Assembly: GCA_944990035.1 (NCBI GenBank) | Contig: CALYLX010000026.1 | Location: forward strand, 124,001-188,000 | Direction: 5' to 3' | Length of the DNA stretch: 64,000 nucleotides | DNA from: Clitopilus passeckerianus | Taxonomy: Eukaryota; Basidiomycota; Agaricomycetes; Agaricales; Entolomataceae | Shown: piece after piece, positions 23,552 to 34,989 of the stretch | Layout of the letters: each line of letters opens with the position of its first letter | Position numbering within the stretch: the stretch's first letter is position 1 | The notes under the pieces: generated by a model | Told to the model about the DNA's origin: nothing | The model's database searches: none | The model's input: only the letters and a program-made list of their open reading frames with translations | Position numbers and translations under genes: made by a program

Positions 23552-25681
23552 TTAGAACTTGTATCCCTTCTCTCCCTTCTTATCCCTATCCTTCTTGTCC
23601 CTCTCCATCCTCTGCTTCTTCCTCGTAGCAGTCTCCTTCGCAATCAGATCCGAGAAGTCCTCATTCGTACTTCCCGGTACACCAGCATTGCCCCTCGAGA
23701 ACTGCTCGTATCTCCTCTTAAGCTCCTCCTCCGACATGCCCTCCAGCTCAGATGCGTCAATCGATACATCAACGCCATTTGCTTTGCGCTGCAAGGAAGA
23801 ATCACAATCAGTCTTCCCATCTCGGTACCGAAGGAACCCGCAAAAATGGCTCACCTTGTTACTCCTTTCATCACCCAACACAGGAATAGCTGCAGATGCA
23901 TTCGCAACAGCACTAACATCGTATCCACGTTCGCTGCCCATGAGTCCACGAACTGAGGTCTGTTTCTCGGGAACGACTTGGTAGAGTGAACGTGGCCCAG
24001 TAGAGCTAGCCTCCATGGCATCGGACACGGAGCGGCCTTTCCGTAGTTCGAGGAAGTCGGGTGTCTCGAGACCACCTGCGACTGTTGACACGACACTGGC
24101 CATGCCGGAAGGTGTCTCGAGGCCTGAGGGTGTTTGCATGCCGTCGGTTGGGGCAGCTTGCTCTTCTTCCTCCTCTTCTTCCTCCTCGCTCTCGCTTTCT
24201 TCCTCCTCTTCCTCTTCTGCAAATAAGTGAGGATTAGACGTCAAGTTGCAATGCATGAACGTGAATATCGCACCTTCTTCGGGCTCCAACTCTCCCCACG
24301 GAGTGTTATCGATGGGCTCTCCAACACCCGTCTGTCCAACCTTCGGCAGGACACCAAAGACATCACCGTACAATGGCCGGTTATACTCGTCAAGGGGAGG
24401 TTTACCCCAGCCACCTGGATGGAAACCCCACTGTGCACTACGCAAGAAACATGTCAGAACCACGGGTGGCTATATGCGTATATGCGCAGAAACATACCCT
24501 TCCGGAATAGGTGCATTTAATCCTGGTATCCTTAATGTAGGATAGCTCGGAGGAGGTCCAAACCTCTGCATGCTGATCAACCACGGAGGTGGTGCGAGCG
24601 GTGGAATTGACAACGCCTCCACCAGCTCAGGCGACAAATCACCAGGTCGCTTCTCTTTCAAGGAGGTTTCGAACTCTTTGCCTTCATAGTACCTATTAGC
24701 CATGTATTCGTCAGCGCCAGAAGGAAACAGTAGTTACCAATATGACGACTCACATCTCTCCAAATCCAGTCACGGGCGGCTTTGTCTGGAACTTGAAGAA
24801 CGCATCATGCAGCTTCTGGTAGTCGATATCGATCTTCCCCATTTTCGGTTGCACACGTTCTCGTGTTTTCGCCTTGAGCGACATATTCGCCTCCTTCTCC
24901 TTGACAGCATCCCTCATCGTTGCAATCCCAGTATCCGCGATATATGCTGGAAGCTGGAATGGTGGTTTCTCGATACCACGTTTTCCTTGGAGGTAGTCCC
25001 GTTTTGCACTCCAATGACTTGGGATCGGTACAGAGTTGCGGTAGCTTTTGAGGTGCAGCAAAAGCCGTGGGTCGGAGGCTGTGACGTCTGTCCATTCGAC
25101 CACCTCTGGCTTCTTCACGAGCTGTTTGAGTTCAGCAACAGTCAGCCTGTTGATTTTGCGCTGTTTCTTCTTAGACAGAGGTTTTTTCTCTTCCGAGTCT
25201 GAGTCGCCTTCGGATTCCATGTCGTCGTCGGAGTAGATTATTTCGCCTTTAGCGGGCAATCCATCTTTCTGATCCTATTCTCCTGGTTAGAAAGCAAGCT
25301 CGAGAGGTATATGCGGAGACGCACTGAAGTTTCTTCCGGAGGAGCCTGAAAACGAGCAAACACGTCGGAGAATGCTTCAAAGGCAGCACCTTTGATATCC
25401 AGCGCTTCAGACACGTACTCGACGTCAACATTCATAGCCTGGTCATCATTATCTTCCTTCTTCGTCTCCACTTTCTCCTCTTCTACGCCGTTCTAGATAC
25501 CTCTGTCAGTATTCAGCAAGCTGGATCGATATTGAACATTGCGCACCGTAACCGCCTCAGCTTTCTTCTGCTTTGCCTTCAGCCTTCGGAGCTGATTTTT
25601 GGATTTCGCAGCCTTGCCACCAGCCTTCTCCAGCCCATTCTGAGCGACTCCGTTGACACCTTGAAGGACTTGAGCGACCAT
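23552..25681 (-). CDS. CUS1: SF3b subunit 2 (Cus1/SAP145), U2 snRNP
   Basis: Seven exons (25681-25547, 25492-25325, 25274-24754, 24692-24498, 24437-24274, 24216-23855, 23788-23552) encode about 593 residues. Characteristic SF3B2 blocks are present: KKKQRKINRLTVAELKQ and PEVVEWTDVTASDPRLLLHL of the central domain, HWSAKRDYLQGKRGIEKPPF, then the Pro-rich PSP domain (APPPWLISMQRFGPPPSYP, IPGLNAPIPEGAQWGFHPGG). A Glu-rich stretch and a basic Lys-rich C-terminus follow. In yeast and humans the protein binds SF3B4 and helps tether U2 snRNP to the branch site. The N-terminus is short compared with animal SF3B2, as usual for fungi. The gene is divergent from the GNAT gene. Confidence 0.95.
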
Positions 25682-26078
25682 TGCTGCCGGTATTGCGTCT
25701 CACCGTCAATGAAGAGGGAGGATGGTCAGTTGTTTGTTGTTTGTCATAAGCTTCGACAGCAGAAACCAAATAGGGAATATATTCCCACGAATGGTGAACT
25801 GAAGTCCCTCGCTCGGATAAATTTCCAACGGATTGGTTCCTACTGCCCAGTTTGAACCTGGGACGATCCGAAATATAACAACGCGGATGGAGCTTGCGCT
25901 GATCCATATTGAAGATACGTTTTCGACGGAGCATTGCATTGACCGGGCGTTTGCATGGATCTGATCTATATCAGGGGCAACTTTACCCGCTCAGCATGGA
26001 TACAATGACTCGTCGGCATAAGGTTTCCGACTCATTATAAAGGACAGGTCTTTCAACGAACATGAATCAGGACACGAA
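25682..26078. promoter_or_regulatory. shared promoter region of SF3B2 and GNAT genes
   Basis: 397 bases between divergent start codons. The assignment is positional; no specific site is called. Confidence 0.35.
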
Positions 26079-26959
26079 ATGAGTAACCCTCAACTCACCC
26101 CACTCGAAGTGAACCCCCACACCGGAGAACCCTTCCTCCGCCTCCGAAAGCACAAGAACATCATCATCACACCACCAAGGCATGAAGATGTTCAGGGGTA
26201 TCTCACTTATCTAAACGACCAGAAAGTTTGGGAGGGGTTGATGAGCACGCCTTTGCCGTATCTCCCAGGTATGCAATAACCAGAGGCATTTCTTGGAATA
26301 AGGTTGATTATCGCGTTACTAACTCCAAACAAACAGAACATGCCGAACAATGGTTCCAAATAGTCAAGAAGTCCTCCGACGAAGCCCTCGAAGTCTTGGA
26401 GGCGGCACGAGGACAACCGGAACCTATTCTCGTGAACCTCTGCCCCGTCCGCGCCATTCGAGAAGTCAAGGAGGACGGTTCTGATCTCTACATCGGCGAC
26501 GTTGGGATCGGAAGAGTAACTCTCGCGAGGTTACTCGTTCTTCCCAAACGAGATGATGCAACAGACGAGGAGAGGGCGGCAGCACTGAAAGCCAACAATG
26601 ACCTTCCTCTCGGAGACCCAAATATCCTATTTTCAATTGGAGGTGAGTCTTGACCAGTGCCAGGATGAACCATACGACAGTGTTACTCACGCATCCGCCT
26701 AGACTATCTTGCGCCCTCCCACCACGGCCAAGGGATCATGACCGACGTCATAGAAACCTTGCTATGGGACTGGGGTGTCCCGAGAATGGGCATTCACAAA
26801 ATCCGAGCGTCTGCCTTTGAGGGCAACCCTGGAAGTGTCAGGGTTTTCGAGAAGAATGGCTTTACTCTCACGCAGACTTTGGACAACTTCATGGAGACTA
26901 GAGGGAAGATGCGCAGTCTGCATGTTGTAGAATGGGAGAAAGGCGGATTGAAGAATTAG
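26079..26959 (+). CDS. GNAT-family N-acetyltransferase
   Basis: Exons at 26079-26268, 26337-26642 and 26703-26959 give about 250 residues. The fold of a RimJ/RimL-type GNAT is readable: an N-terminal strand and helix (IIITPPRHEDVQGYLTYLND), AEQWFQIVKKS, an acceptor-side strand (YIGDVGIGRVTL), the acetyl-CoA binding turn with HHGQGIMTDVIETLLWD (consensus Q/R-x-x-G-x-G/A), then the C-terminal block KIRASAFEGNPGSVRVFEKN followed by GF, the usual N-x-x-S-x-x-x-x-E-K-x-GF signature. It probably acetylates an amine on a small molecule or a protein N-terminus; the substrate cannot be read from sequence. No targeting signal is evident. Confidence 0.9.
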
Positions 26960-27208
26960 TAGACGGCCTTAACGAACACCCTCTGTCGTACGGACGCATT
27001 TACTTTTTCAGTAAGGCGGCCATATAGACAGCTTTGTGCGTATTGGATCATCGCACGCAGCTCACTTTCGTGGGTCAACGTTTGTAAAGGTCAAATGTCA
27101 CATGGTAATGGCACAATGGTTTGTAGTACAAAGTTCGAGGCAAAATCAGTACAAAACTACTCAGGGACGGCACGACGGCTTGGTAAGACTCCCCAAAACC
27201 ACGATCAT

Positions 27209-27888
27209 CTACTTGGGAATGCTCCAGACGGCGTCCTTGTACTCCAGGACAATCTCACTGGAATTGGTGAGGTTGAACTGGAACGGGTCGGTGGTGGTAT
27301 GATCGATCATCGTGTCGGTCTCCAACCTCATGTCCCAGAAGACCGAGAACTTCTTGATAGGGAGGAGATCGCTGGTGGAGTTCATGGGGAGCTTGGGGGA
27401 GATGAAGATGGAGGCGAAAGAGCCAGTCGAGGCATCGTAGTTGTTGACACCGATGCAGGCAGGGTTCTGCCATTCGTTCCTGACGTGGAAAGAAGTACCA
27501 GGCTTGCTGGTTCCAGAGATGGAGAAGTCGCCATTCTCGTTGAAGTCGGCTTGCTGGCCGCCTTCAATGTCGGTGACTTTGGTGCCGACGTCGACCTTCG
27601 CGCCACCCTACATAGTTACAACGTTAGTCGGGGATATCAATACTGAATGCCTTGAGGTTTCCTCACCTCGAAGCTGAACGTTTCGTAGACCTGATACTTC
27701 TCCTGCCACTTGAGCGTCATGTTGGGGCCAAGCTTCTTGTTCGGGACCATAGAGAAGACGACGTTTCCTTTCTTCTCCGTTCCACCGTACTCTACATCCC
27801 TGGTGATGCAAAGATTGAAGCCGCTCTCGCGAACGACCTCTAAGTCTTCACCACCAACGATGATTTTGACGGTAAGATTGTCGGGCAT
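27209..27888 (-). CDS. small protein of an unrecognised local family, member A
   Basis: Two exons (27888-27667, 222 bases; 27607-27209, 399 bases) encode about 206 residues. Family landmarks are FNLCITRDV, KGNVVFSMVP, WQEKYQVYETF, a Gly-rich ISG segment, RNEWQNPACIGVNNYD, SPKLP, FSVFWDMRLETDT and a C-terminal LEYKDAVWSIPK. The pattern of alternating hydrophobic residues suggests an all-beta fold. There is no signal peptide, so it is probably cytosolic. Member D at 62274-62953 has the same exon sizes and nearly the same protein; B, C and E are more distant. I do not recognise the family and assign no function. Confidence 0.8.
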
Positions 27889-29703
27889 GTTGTTGATCTA
27901 AAAAAAGCAAAATGCCTGAGAGTGAGTAAGAAGCCGGCAGGCGAGGACAGGAAGCGAACGTACGATGTTGTGAAGTAAAGATGAAGGCAAACTGTAGGGT
28001 TTGTTCTGTCTATAGCCCTCAGGGCATGGCGGGTTTTATATAGCTTTCCGCTTGTGCCCTCCTGCTGTTGTGTTCGCGTGGTCCGTTGATTTCGTCGATG
28101 AGATATCGTAGAAGCTCAAGCCTTAGGGGACTTGACGAGCATCCTGGGAGGAAGTTGTCCCCGGTTTCGTAAACCACTTTCAAAATCGTATACCCGAGAT
28201 GAACCTGGGGTTCCGCTCAAACGGAATCAAGCTTTCTACGTGTCGAGAAGGAGTTCCATGCAAGGTGTCAAAGTGCCTTCTTCTCCACAGAACCTGTACT
28301 CCAAGTAAACGCCAAATAACATCCACGTTCGATTGCTTAATCCTTCCCAATTCAGAGTATCAACCCAAGGCTTTTGGCGAGGAATTCTACGCCCAAAGCG
28401 AGAAATGCATAGAGCGCTGAGCGGAAACAAATACTGGCCGATGAATTTGAGGTACTTATCTTTGTCGCAGAGGTTCCAGCTGCAACGACAAGAAGTGCCA
28501 CGGCAATGTACTATCCGCGTGTGTCCAAGTTGATGCTGCCGGGTTCGCATAACCACCAATCCCCAGAGATCCGCGGCCTTGGACAGTCGCCGTAACGATA
28601 ACCAGCTTCCAGAATCAAAAGCACCCCTCTAGAACCTAATCTCGTATAGTTCTTTCAAGTTCTAATCCACCGGGTACTTCATGTGAGGTATTCCTGAGCA
28701 TAGACATGGACCATGAACGTAAGGTGATATCGGAGAAGCCACCAATGGTGACCCTCAGAAGCAAATATTCTCTGGCATTGAGAATGGAAAAGATGGTTGG
28801 TGGTGGAGACCGCAAGGTGCGGACGACCCATCATCCTGGGGGCTGACTAATCTCGTTCTTGACCTACTTCTGGCAGCGAACCCTCATAGGAATTGACGAG
28901 CAATCTAAGAAGGCGTTACAGAAGGCACTGACTTCGGTTGAAAGTTCTGCCTCTTGCAGTCAAGAAAGGGTTATATTCTCTTTTGAGCCCAGTTATCACT
29001 GGCAATACTTACTCCTCCTAGCTCCCATAGAGAATCAAAGCCGAACCATAAGTAGTCTGGCACCAAAATTCGAGAAACGGCCGTTGTGGTATACACATTC
29101 GTCACTATACTGGGGAAAGTGTAGATGACAGCCGTTTCCATCAGAGTTACCGGTTTTCAAATTAAAATACTATCCGGTCAGATTAAAGTCCCGGTGCGTT
29201 TTGATTTAATTTTACGTGAACAGCGTGTTCGAGAACCTCTCGAGACTCTCGAAGACCGAAGCAAATTCGAATTCCCGTCACGAACACCTTGTGAAACTAC
29301 TTGAACCGTTCAAGCCAAAACTCTCGAAGCGGGTTGAATGGAAGTCGAACACGAGCCTGACAGGCCAACTGAGAGCGAATCGTACTACGAAGGTGGATTT
29401 TAAGTTGCTGACAGGGAAAAGGAGGGGCTTGGAAGAGATATTGGGGAGAAGGACTCATTTGTTACTGGCACATGGTAGTCACGAATAGACTCTTGTTCCT
29501 CTACTAGCGTGGGTTGTCTTCCGCCTTTGTGCTCCAGTAGCGTGGGTCATCAACGTACAAGCAAAAAGGCGATAGAGATGGTCATATTCTAAATGGAATT
29601 TCATAGTGAAGAAACAAGGTTCTCCAGCTATATAGTGGCGTAAATGAATTAAATCTACATAGCGTGGCTGAATGTCTGGAAAGCTTCTCTCTGGAAGGAT
29701 GGA
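27889..29703. other. intergenic between family members A and B, about 1.8 kb
   Basis: No gene is supported. Both flanking genes are on the minus strand, so this includes the promoter of A. The open frames here lack splice partners and family motifs. Confidence 0.4.
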
Positions 29704-30394
29704 TTACTCGGGGGGTGCCATCGACCATTCCTTGTCTTTGTAGGTGAGTGTGACCTCCGCTGTGCCCGGCGTGAGGGCGAACAAGTAACGGTCGACGGAG
29801 GAGGGGTGAAATACAGTATCTGCAGCCAGCTTTTTGTCCCAGAAGACGGCGTATAACTGCATTGGCAGGATGCTGATCGTCGAAGGTTTCTCTACTTTGG
29901 GAGAAACAAAGAAAGAGGAGTATGTGTCGCTGCGTACGTTGTAATTGCTGACCCCGACACGAGCTTGATCCTTCCATTGGTTGTCAACGCGGAATGGCGC
30001 ACCGGGTCCATAGCCGCCAGAGATTGTGACGACGCCATCTTCGTGAACGGTGGCTTCCTGGTCTCCTACAATGTTACAGACGTCAGTGCAGATTTTGACT
30101 GCTGCGCCAGCCTATAAAATTGAATCTTCGGGTCAGGCAATAATAGCTGACGGACCAGGGCTGGACTTTTACCTCGAATTGCGACGTCTCGTAGACTTGG
30201 TAGTCATCCTTCCACTGGACCCCAATACGGGGCGAGAGAAACTTAGAGGGAACGGCTGCGAAGACGACATTTCCTTTTTTACTTTGCCCTTCGAACAGCA
30301 CGTCCCTGCTGAGGCAGAAGTTGAAGCCGTTTTGTCTAAGATACACCAAGTCTTCGTCGGCGATATTGACTTTGACAGAAAGGGACGCGGACAT
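29704..30394 (-). CDS. small protein of the unrecognised local family, member B
   Basis: Exon 1 (30394-30173, 222 bases) and exon 2 (30111-29704, 408 bases) give about 209 residues. It shares the landmarks of member A: FNFCLSRDVLFEG, KKGNVVFAAVP, WKDDYQVYETSQFE, ISGGYGPGAPFRVDNQWKD, ARVGVSNYN, FFVSPKVEKPS, AVFWDKKLAADTV and TLTYKDKEWSM. Its closest relative in the window is C, which has the same 408-base second exon. It is probably a beta-rich intracellular protein; no signal peptide is seen. Function unknown. Confidence 0.8.
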
Positions 30395-32540
30395 ATCAAC
30401 AACCTAAAAAGCGCGAGGGTGAGTGAGATAACGGCATGATAGATGAAAGTAACAGACGATATTCAAAGATGAGCAAAAAACAGACAAAAGTGAGGGGGCG
30501 AGTTATGCGGGCAGCCTGGCGGTTTTATGGCTCTTCGTCGAATCAGTGACTAAGCCTTTCTATTTCTGTCGGCATACGTAGTTAGCAGTATCTTCTCGTT
30601 CTAGCTTGGCAGCATGGTAGGTTCCCTTTCCCCAGTGAAGGGGTTGACGCGAGGATCAGACTCGGAGCACCCTATTTTCCGTACGGTGTCAAAGCCGAAA
30701 TGAGTATTGATGAGTATCGTGCTTGTGACTGCGAGACTATGGCATGGAAGCCTGGTTATTCGCGCCGTGATATGTTGTCATCCCTTTTGAATGTCTCCAA
30801 GTGTGGAGAATACGAGGACGAGGAGAGTACTATTAGCCGAGATGATGGCAACCGTCTATGGACAGTTGCTTTCCCCCAGAATGTGTTCAAGGCGGTTGGC
30901 CCCTTGACAGAATCATATTAAAGCCTTGGTATTCCTTAGAGGGTCGGAGCAGCCGCGATTGCCGCTACCCCGTTATTCTTCGCCCTTCTTGAAGAAAGGG
31001 GACATCGAAGGACAACAATGATCGTGACTCGGACTTGTTTGCCAGGAACTTTAGGGCCGGCTCTAACGCGCGAACAAACTCCCACGGTCAACAGTTGTGG
31101 ACTCGTTGTAAATCCGCCTGGACTGTCCTCTGCAGGTTGGGGCATAGACCTCTTCTGGAGACCGTAGGTACTCGCCGATTGGGTGAGGGTATTATACCGT
31201 TTCTGTCCCGGTAACTCCGGTAACCCGGCTGCTGGATACTGGACCAACTGGAGCCATCCCATCTTTGACTTCGTTGCCTTCAAGGAGATAGTCAACCTCA
31301 TGGCATAAACTTTCAGCTAAGTAGCCCCTGCACGTCCTGGGCATACAGTGTTTTGCATACAGTCGAATTCCTCTCTATAGCCGTCTAAGTACATAATTCC
31401 TATTATTCTATAGCTTTTCGGGTCCACGCAATCGGTAGGCGGGGAGTTATGTAGTACTTCGCTCCCTTATTCAGTATTCTATACTTTTTTGGGCGATTTG
31501 GAGCCCCATCAACCCATAACTTGACCTAATTTCAGCCTCATTTGGCAAGAACTTGGCATGACCCTGCACTATTTTTGGATATTATCAACATTCGTCGGAC
31601 ATGACAGCGTATTTCTGAGCATATCTAACCTAAATCCGGCTCATTCACCCGTATAGGGTGGCATATACCGACAAATCAAGAGATTACATAGTATTTAAAT
31701 TCCATTTGTGGACTAAAGGGACCGTGGAAAATATTGTGCAAGTACATACTTCCTGATGATACATACTTTTTGGGTCCACGGAACGTTATAGAATAAGAGG
31801 AATTCGACTGTATTGTTCTGCAGTCATTTTTCTACAGTTGACTGCCAAGCCTTTTCTAAGCTGCTACTGCGATGATTGTTCACCGGACCTCGCCCTCGTA
31901 GAGCGGACGACGATGGCGTCACGTTCGGCGGACATTCGGCTCGAAAAAAGACCTTTTTTCTATAATCTGGGGGCCACGAGTTCTAAAAACCTTGAAATCA
32001 GATGTCAATTCAGCCAAAGAACACGAAAAATAATATCGATCGAATAACATGGTGAGATTGCTCAAGATCCGTTTCCGAAGCCTAGGCCGCTCTTAGCGTT
32101 ACATCATTCATCTCGCTTAGGTCGCCAGCACAAAATTGACTGCAGAACAAAATGCAAAACACTGTAAGTCTCGAAATGAGCAATTCCCGAGCTGACCTCA
32201 ATTATGTGCTCTTCTATGTTCTTGGCAGGCATGTCGCCGGATTCATTGGTTTCCTCCGAGTCATGAAGGGAGGGTCCTTCCTTGCCTCCTTACTTCTGCT
32301 GTCTTGGTATACATATTTCACACATAAATCTGTCTAGCGAAAGATGAAATAGTCTGCATTTTACCCATCGCCATTCAACGCTAATTAGCGCCCTGGATCG
32401 ACGAGCATGCCGTCCATCGGAAGCGAGACTATAGCGTCGGCGGTAAAACGCTGCAAACACGAAGAAAAAAGCGATATAAGAGGCCCCAGCATTTCCCGTT
32501 CACCTTGAGAATCCGATTCTCTCAAACCTACATTGGCGAC
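30395..32540. other. intergenic, about 2.1 kb, containing a MITE
   Basis: Apart from the inverted-repeat element at 31360-31810 I see no gene. Open frames near 30700 and 31838 are short and featureless. Confidence 0.4.
31360..31810. mobile_element. MITE with pogo/Fot1-like ends, 451 bp
   Basis: The left end CAGTCGAATTCCTCT is repeated in inverted orientation at the right end (AGAGGAATTCGACTG), a perfect 15-bp terminal repeat, and each end is flanked by TA. TA duplication and CAGT ends are typical of Tc1/mariner, pogo and Fot1 elements. The subterminal regions repeat a CTATA and GGGTCCACG motif in both orientations. No transposase frame is present, so this is a non-autonomous element. Confidence 0.8.
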
Positions 32541-34027
32541 ATGCCTTTCGCTCCGCGTGCCCAATCTGTTCTCCTCTTTTCTTTCATTCTCCATACCGCT
32601 CTAGCTTCGCAATGTCCAATAAAAGAGGTTGTCATCCCCAAACCAGGTGGATGTTGGAAATGTGACGACAATCCCGGCTTCCATACAAGCTATGCCGCAG
32701 ACGGTAAGCCATTTCAAGTGGTTGAAAGCTGGACAGACTTCTATTGCAAGTAAGTAGCCCGTAGTCGTCATCTTCATAGGCATCTTGTCAATGACTGATG
32801 AACCATACAGGTATACGAAGGCCGACTACTTATCGGATGGCACACGGGCCAATGATATCGCGGTCCACTGTTACTATGATGTAAATGAATTCCGCCCCTT
32901 CTCGGACTCTGTCTGACTTCTTGATAATTGATAGGGAAACGGCTCCTTAACCAAACGTGTGCCTTCGAGTCAACCCTGCCCAACCAAGGCAATTCGTATC
33001 GACGGGTGTCAGGACGTTAAGAAGCCGGATGGCCACAAGGGGGACTACGAGGTTTGCTGTGGACAAGGCTGTAAGACCGAAACAGCAAGATGCTTTCATT
33101 GCCCCAAAGTAGGTGGTACAACGTGGGTTGAGATAGACGCCAGTGGGAAGGATCTTGAGTGCTCGTGAGTTCGTTCTTCTAGCGCCTCGCCGCGGTCCCG
33201 GTTTCCTTATATAAACGTCTAACTGTACATACTTGCAGATATCACACCGAATTCGAGACCAGGGAGCAACTCAATACTTGCTACTTCAACGTGAGTATCT
33301 TCCAACAAAGCGAGCTTTTTTACTAGTACATTGACGCTGACGACAAACATCCGTACATCTAGGCTGACACCGGCGTGATAATTCCGATCTCGCATGAACA
33401 AATATGCAAAGACGCCAATAGGATTGCGCCTCAGAATGCTGAGTGCCTTAAGGCCCATCCAGAAGCAAAGGATCCACCAAAAGTCGTTCCCAAAACATGC
33501 CCAGAAGGAGTGACACCAGAGCAATGCGCAGCTGAGCAAAAGCAATCCGATTTCCTGCATTGCACTGACGGTTCAACGGATTCCTGCCCAGCTGGCAGCA
33601 CCTGGTGCTCTGATGGATGCTCGACGGACGCCTGCTGGACCTGCCCCGTCATCCCGAACGAGACGACGAAGTCAGATTTCGTCCAGGTACTGAAATCGCC
33701 TCAGTCCTCGGGTCAAATTCAATGCAGGTGATATTCATACCTTCGTCCGTCGTTACAAGCTCTTATGCTAACTCAAATACACGAGGTATGAGCATTATGA
33801 GGGCGATACGCTGGGCCGCGGTGGAGATTTCTGCACTTACGACGTATGTGATCCATTTTTCCGGGAGGCCCGCCTGTGGGTATATAATGATCCATTCTTG
33901 TCAGGGTACTACTGGAACCTTAAGCCATGGTTATGCCAAGTACAGCACTGGAGGTTGTCTTCCTCAGGCAGTCAAGAACCTCAAATGCGAGCGGCTGAAA
34001 AAGGCAGCCAACAAGCGCAGTCTTTGA
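32541..34027 (+). CDS. secreted cysteine-rich protein, seven exons
   Basis: Exons 32541-32749, 32811-32880, 32935-33164, 33239-33290, 33363-33727, 33786-33843 and 33905-34027 join in frame to about 368 residues. The N-terminus is a typical signal peptide (basic start, VLLFSFILHTALAS core, cleavage near residue 23). The mature chain holds many Cys in short-spaced groups: GGCWKCDDN, DYEVCCGQGCKTE, ARCFHCPK, STWCSDGCSTDACWTCP and GGCLPQ. No transmembrane or GPI signal is clear. It is likely an extracellular disulphide-bonded protein, perhaps wall-associated or an effector-like protein, but I do not recognise the family. Confidence 0.78.
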
Positions 34028-34989
34028 GCCTTCGGCCACACTGTCCTATTTACGTACCAGTCTCGGTTCAATTTTGTAGTTCATTTGTGTTTGACTCTTC
34101 GATATATCTCCGCGATACTTCCTCGACACTGGCATAGGGTTGGCATAATAACTTTGAACTTAAGATAGAGATGTGTTTGCTTTTCGAGTCAGGCTCACTG
34201 CATTGAGAGCATGAATCGGTCCCATCACTGAATGGCGACCTTCGTTCTGTGGCCACAAATCCTGGCCAGGTAATGCGGTTGAAATTCGGACGATGAGACG
34301 GGCCCAGCCTGGAGTGATGTGTGTTGAGCGGGGTGTTGAATGCTGGACATTTTGCCTTTGCTTCCTTTGGACGCCTTTTTTCTCAAAGGGCTCACCGATA
34401 ACTCTGAGCCGGACTCATTCTGGTTTCCGAAAGTACGGCTGTAGGATAGGGTCCTTGATAAACCGGCATGTGGTGGACGTCCAAGGAATAGTCCTTGATA
34501 GGCGTTGCGACGCGTCTGTTTTGGTCTGTTTGCAGTAACCTTTTTCGCTGAGTCAGCAAAGGTCATTGAAGCTACCACCACTGCGGTTCAGTCTGCCGCC
34601 TGCTGCCTGGTCACGTTTCAACATGCCGTCCGACCGTTTGAGTCCATCTGCCAGCGCTGGCGACGATAATAGACGACATATCAGTATAGCTACCCTTGCC
34701 GCTATCAATGAACCTAGAGAGCTATGGATCGCAAATCAATCGACAGCTTCTAACGTCTTGATAAGGTTTGGGTCACCTGGCCTTTGCCTGGCCTATCCCA
34801 ACCTGCGAATGCACAAATACGTACGAGAACACCCTTACAAAAGCGTCATTATGATTGTGTCAAGTGCGAAGCTGTTGCTTCCCTTAAGCCACGTTCAATG
34901 TCATAGACCCTGATCTAAGAAGCTCCAACTGTCGACCTTACAAAAAAAAAAGAGCCTTTGGGGTCCATCCTCCTCTGCAGACCGCAAAT
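34028..34989. other. intergenic, about 1 kb, no gene seen
   Basis: Open frames near 34225-34581 (minus) and 34566-34913 (plus) have no domain, splice partner or supportable context. Confidence 0.4.

Noticed and set aside
24015..24230. Poly-Ser plus-strand frame
   Set aside because: It is the reverse reading of the Glu-rich stretch in SF3B2.
22628..25681. Idea that SF3B2 is near the micro-exon gene because it helps splice it
   Set aside because: SF3b is a constitutive factor and linkage in a eukaryotic genome gives no evidence of a functional link.
29216..29488. 90-codon plus-strand frame
   Set aside because: No recognisable domain, promoter or exon partner; length is within chance for the region.
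34566..34913. 115-codon plus-strand frame
   Set aside because: It has a plausible ATG but no splice continuation, conserved motif or context.
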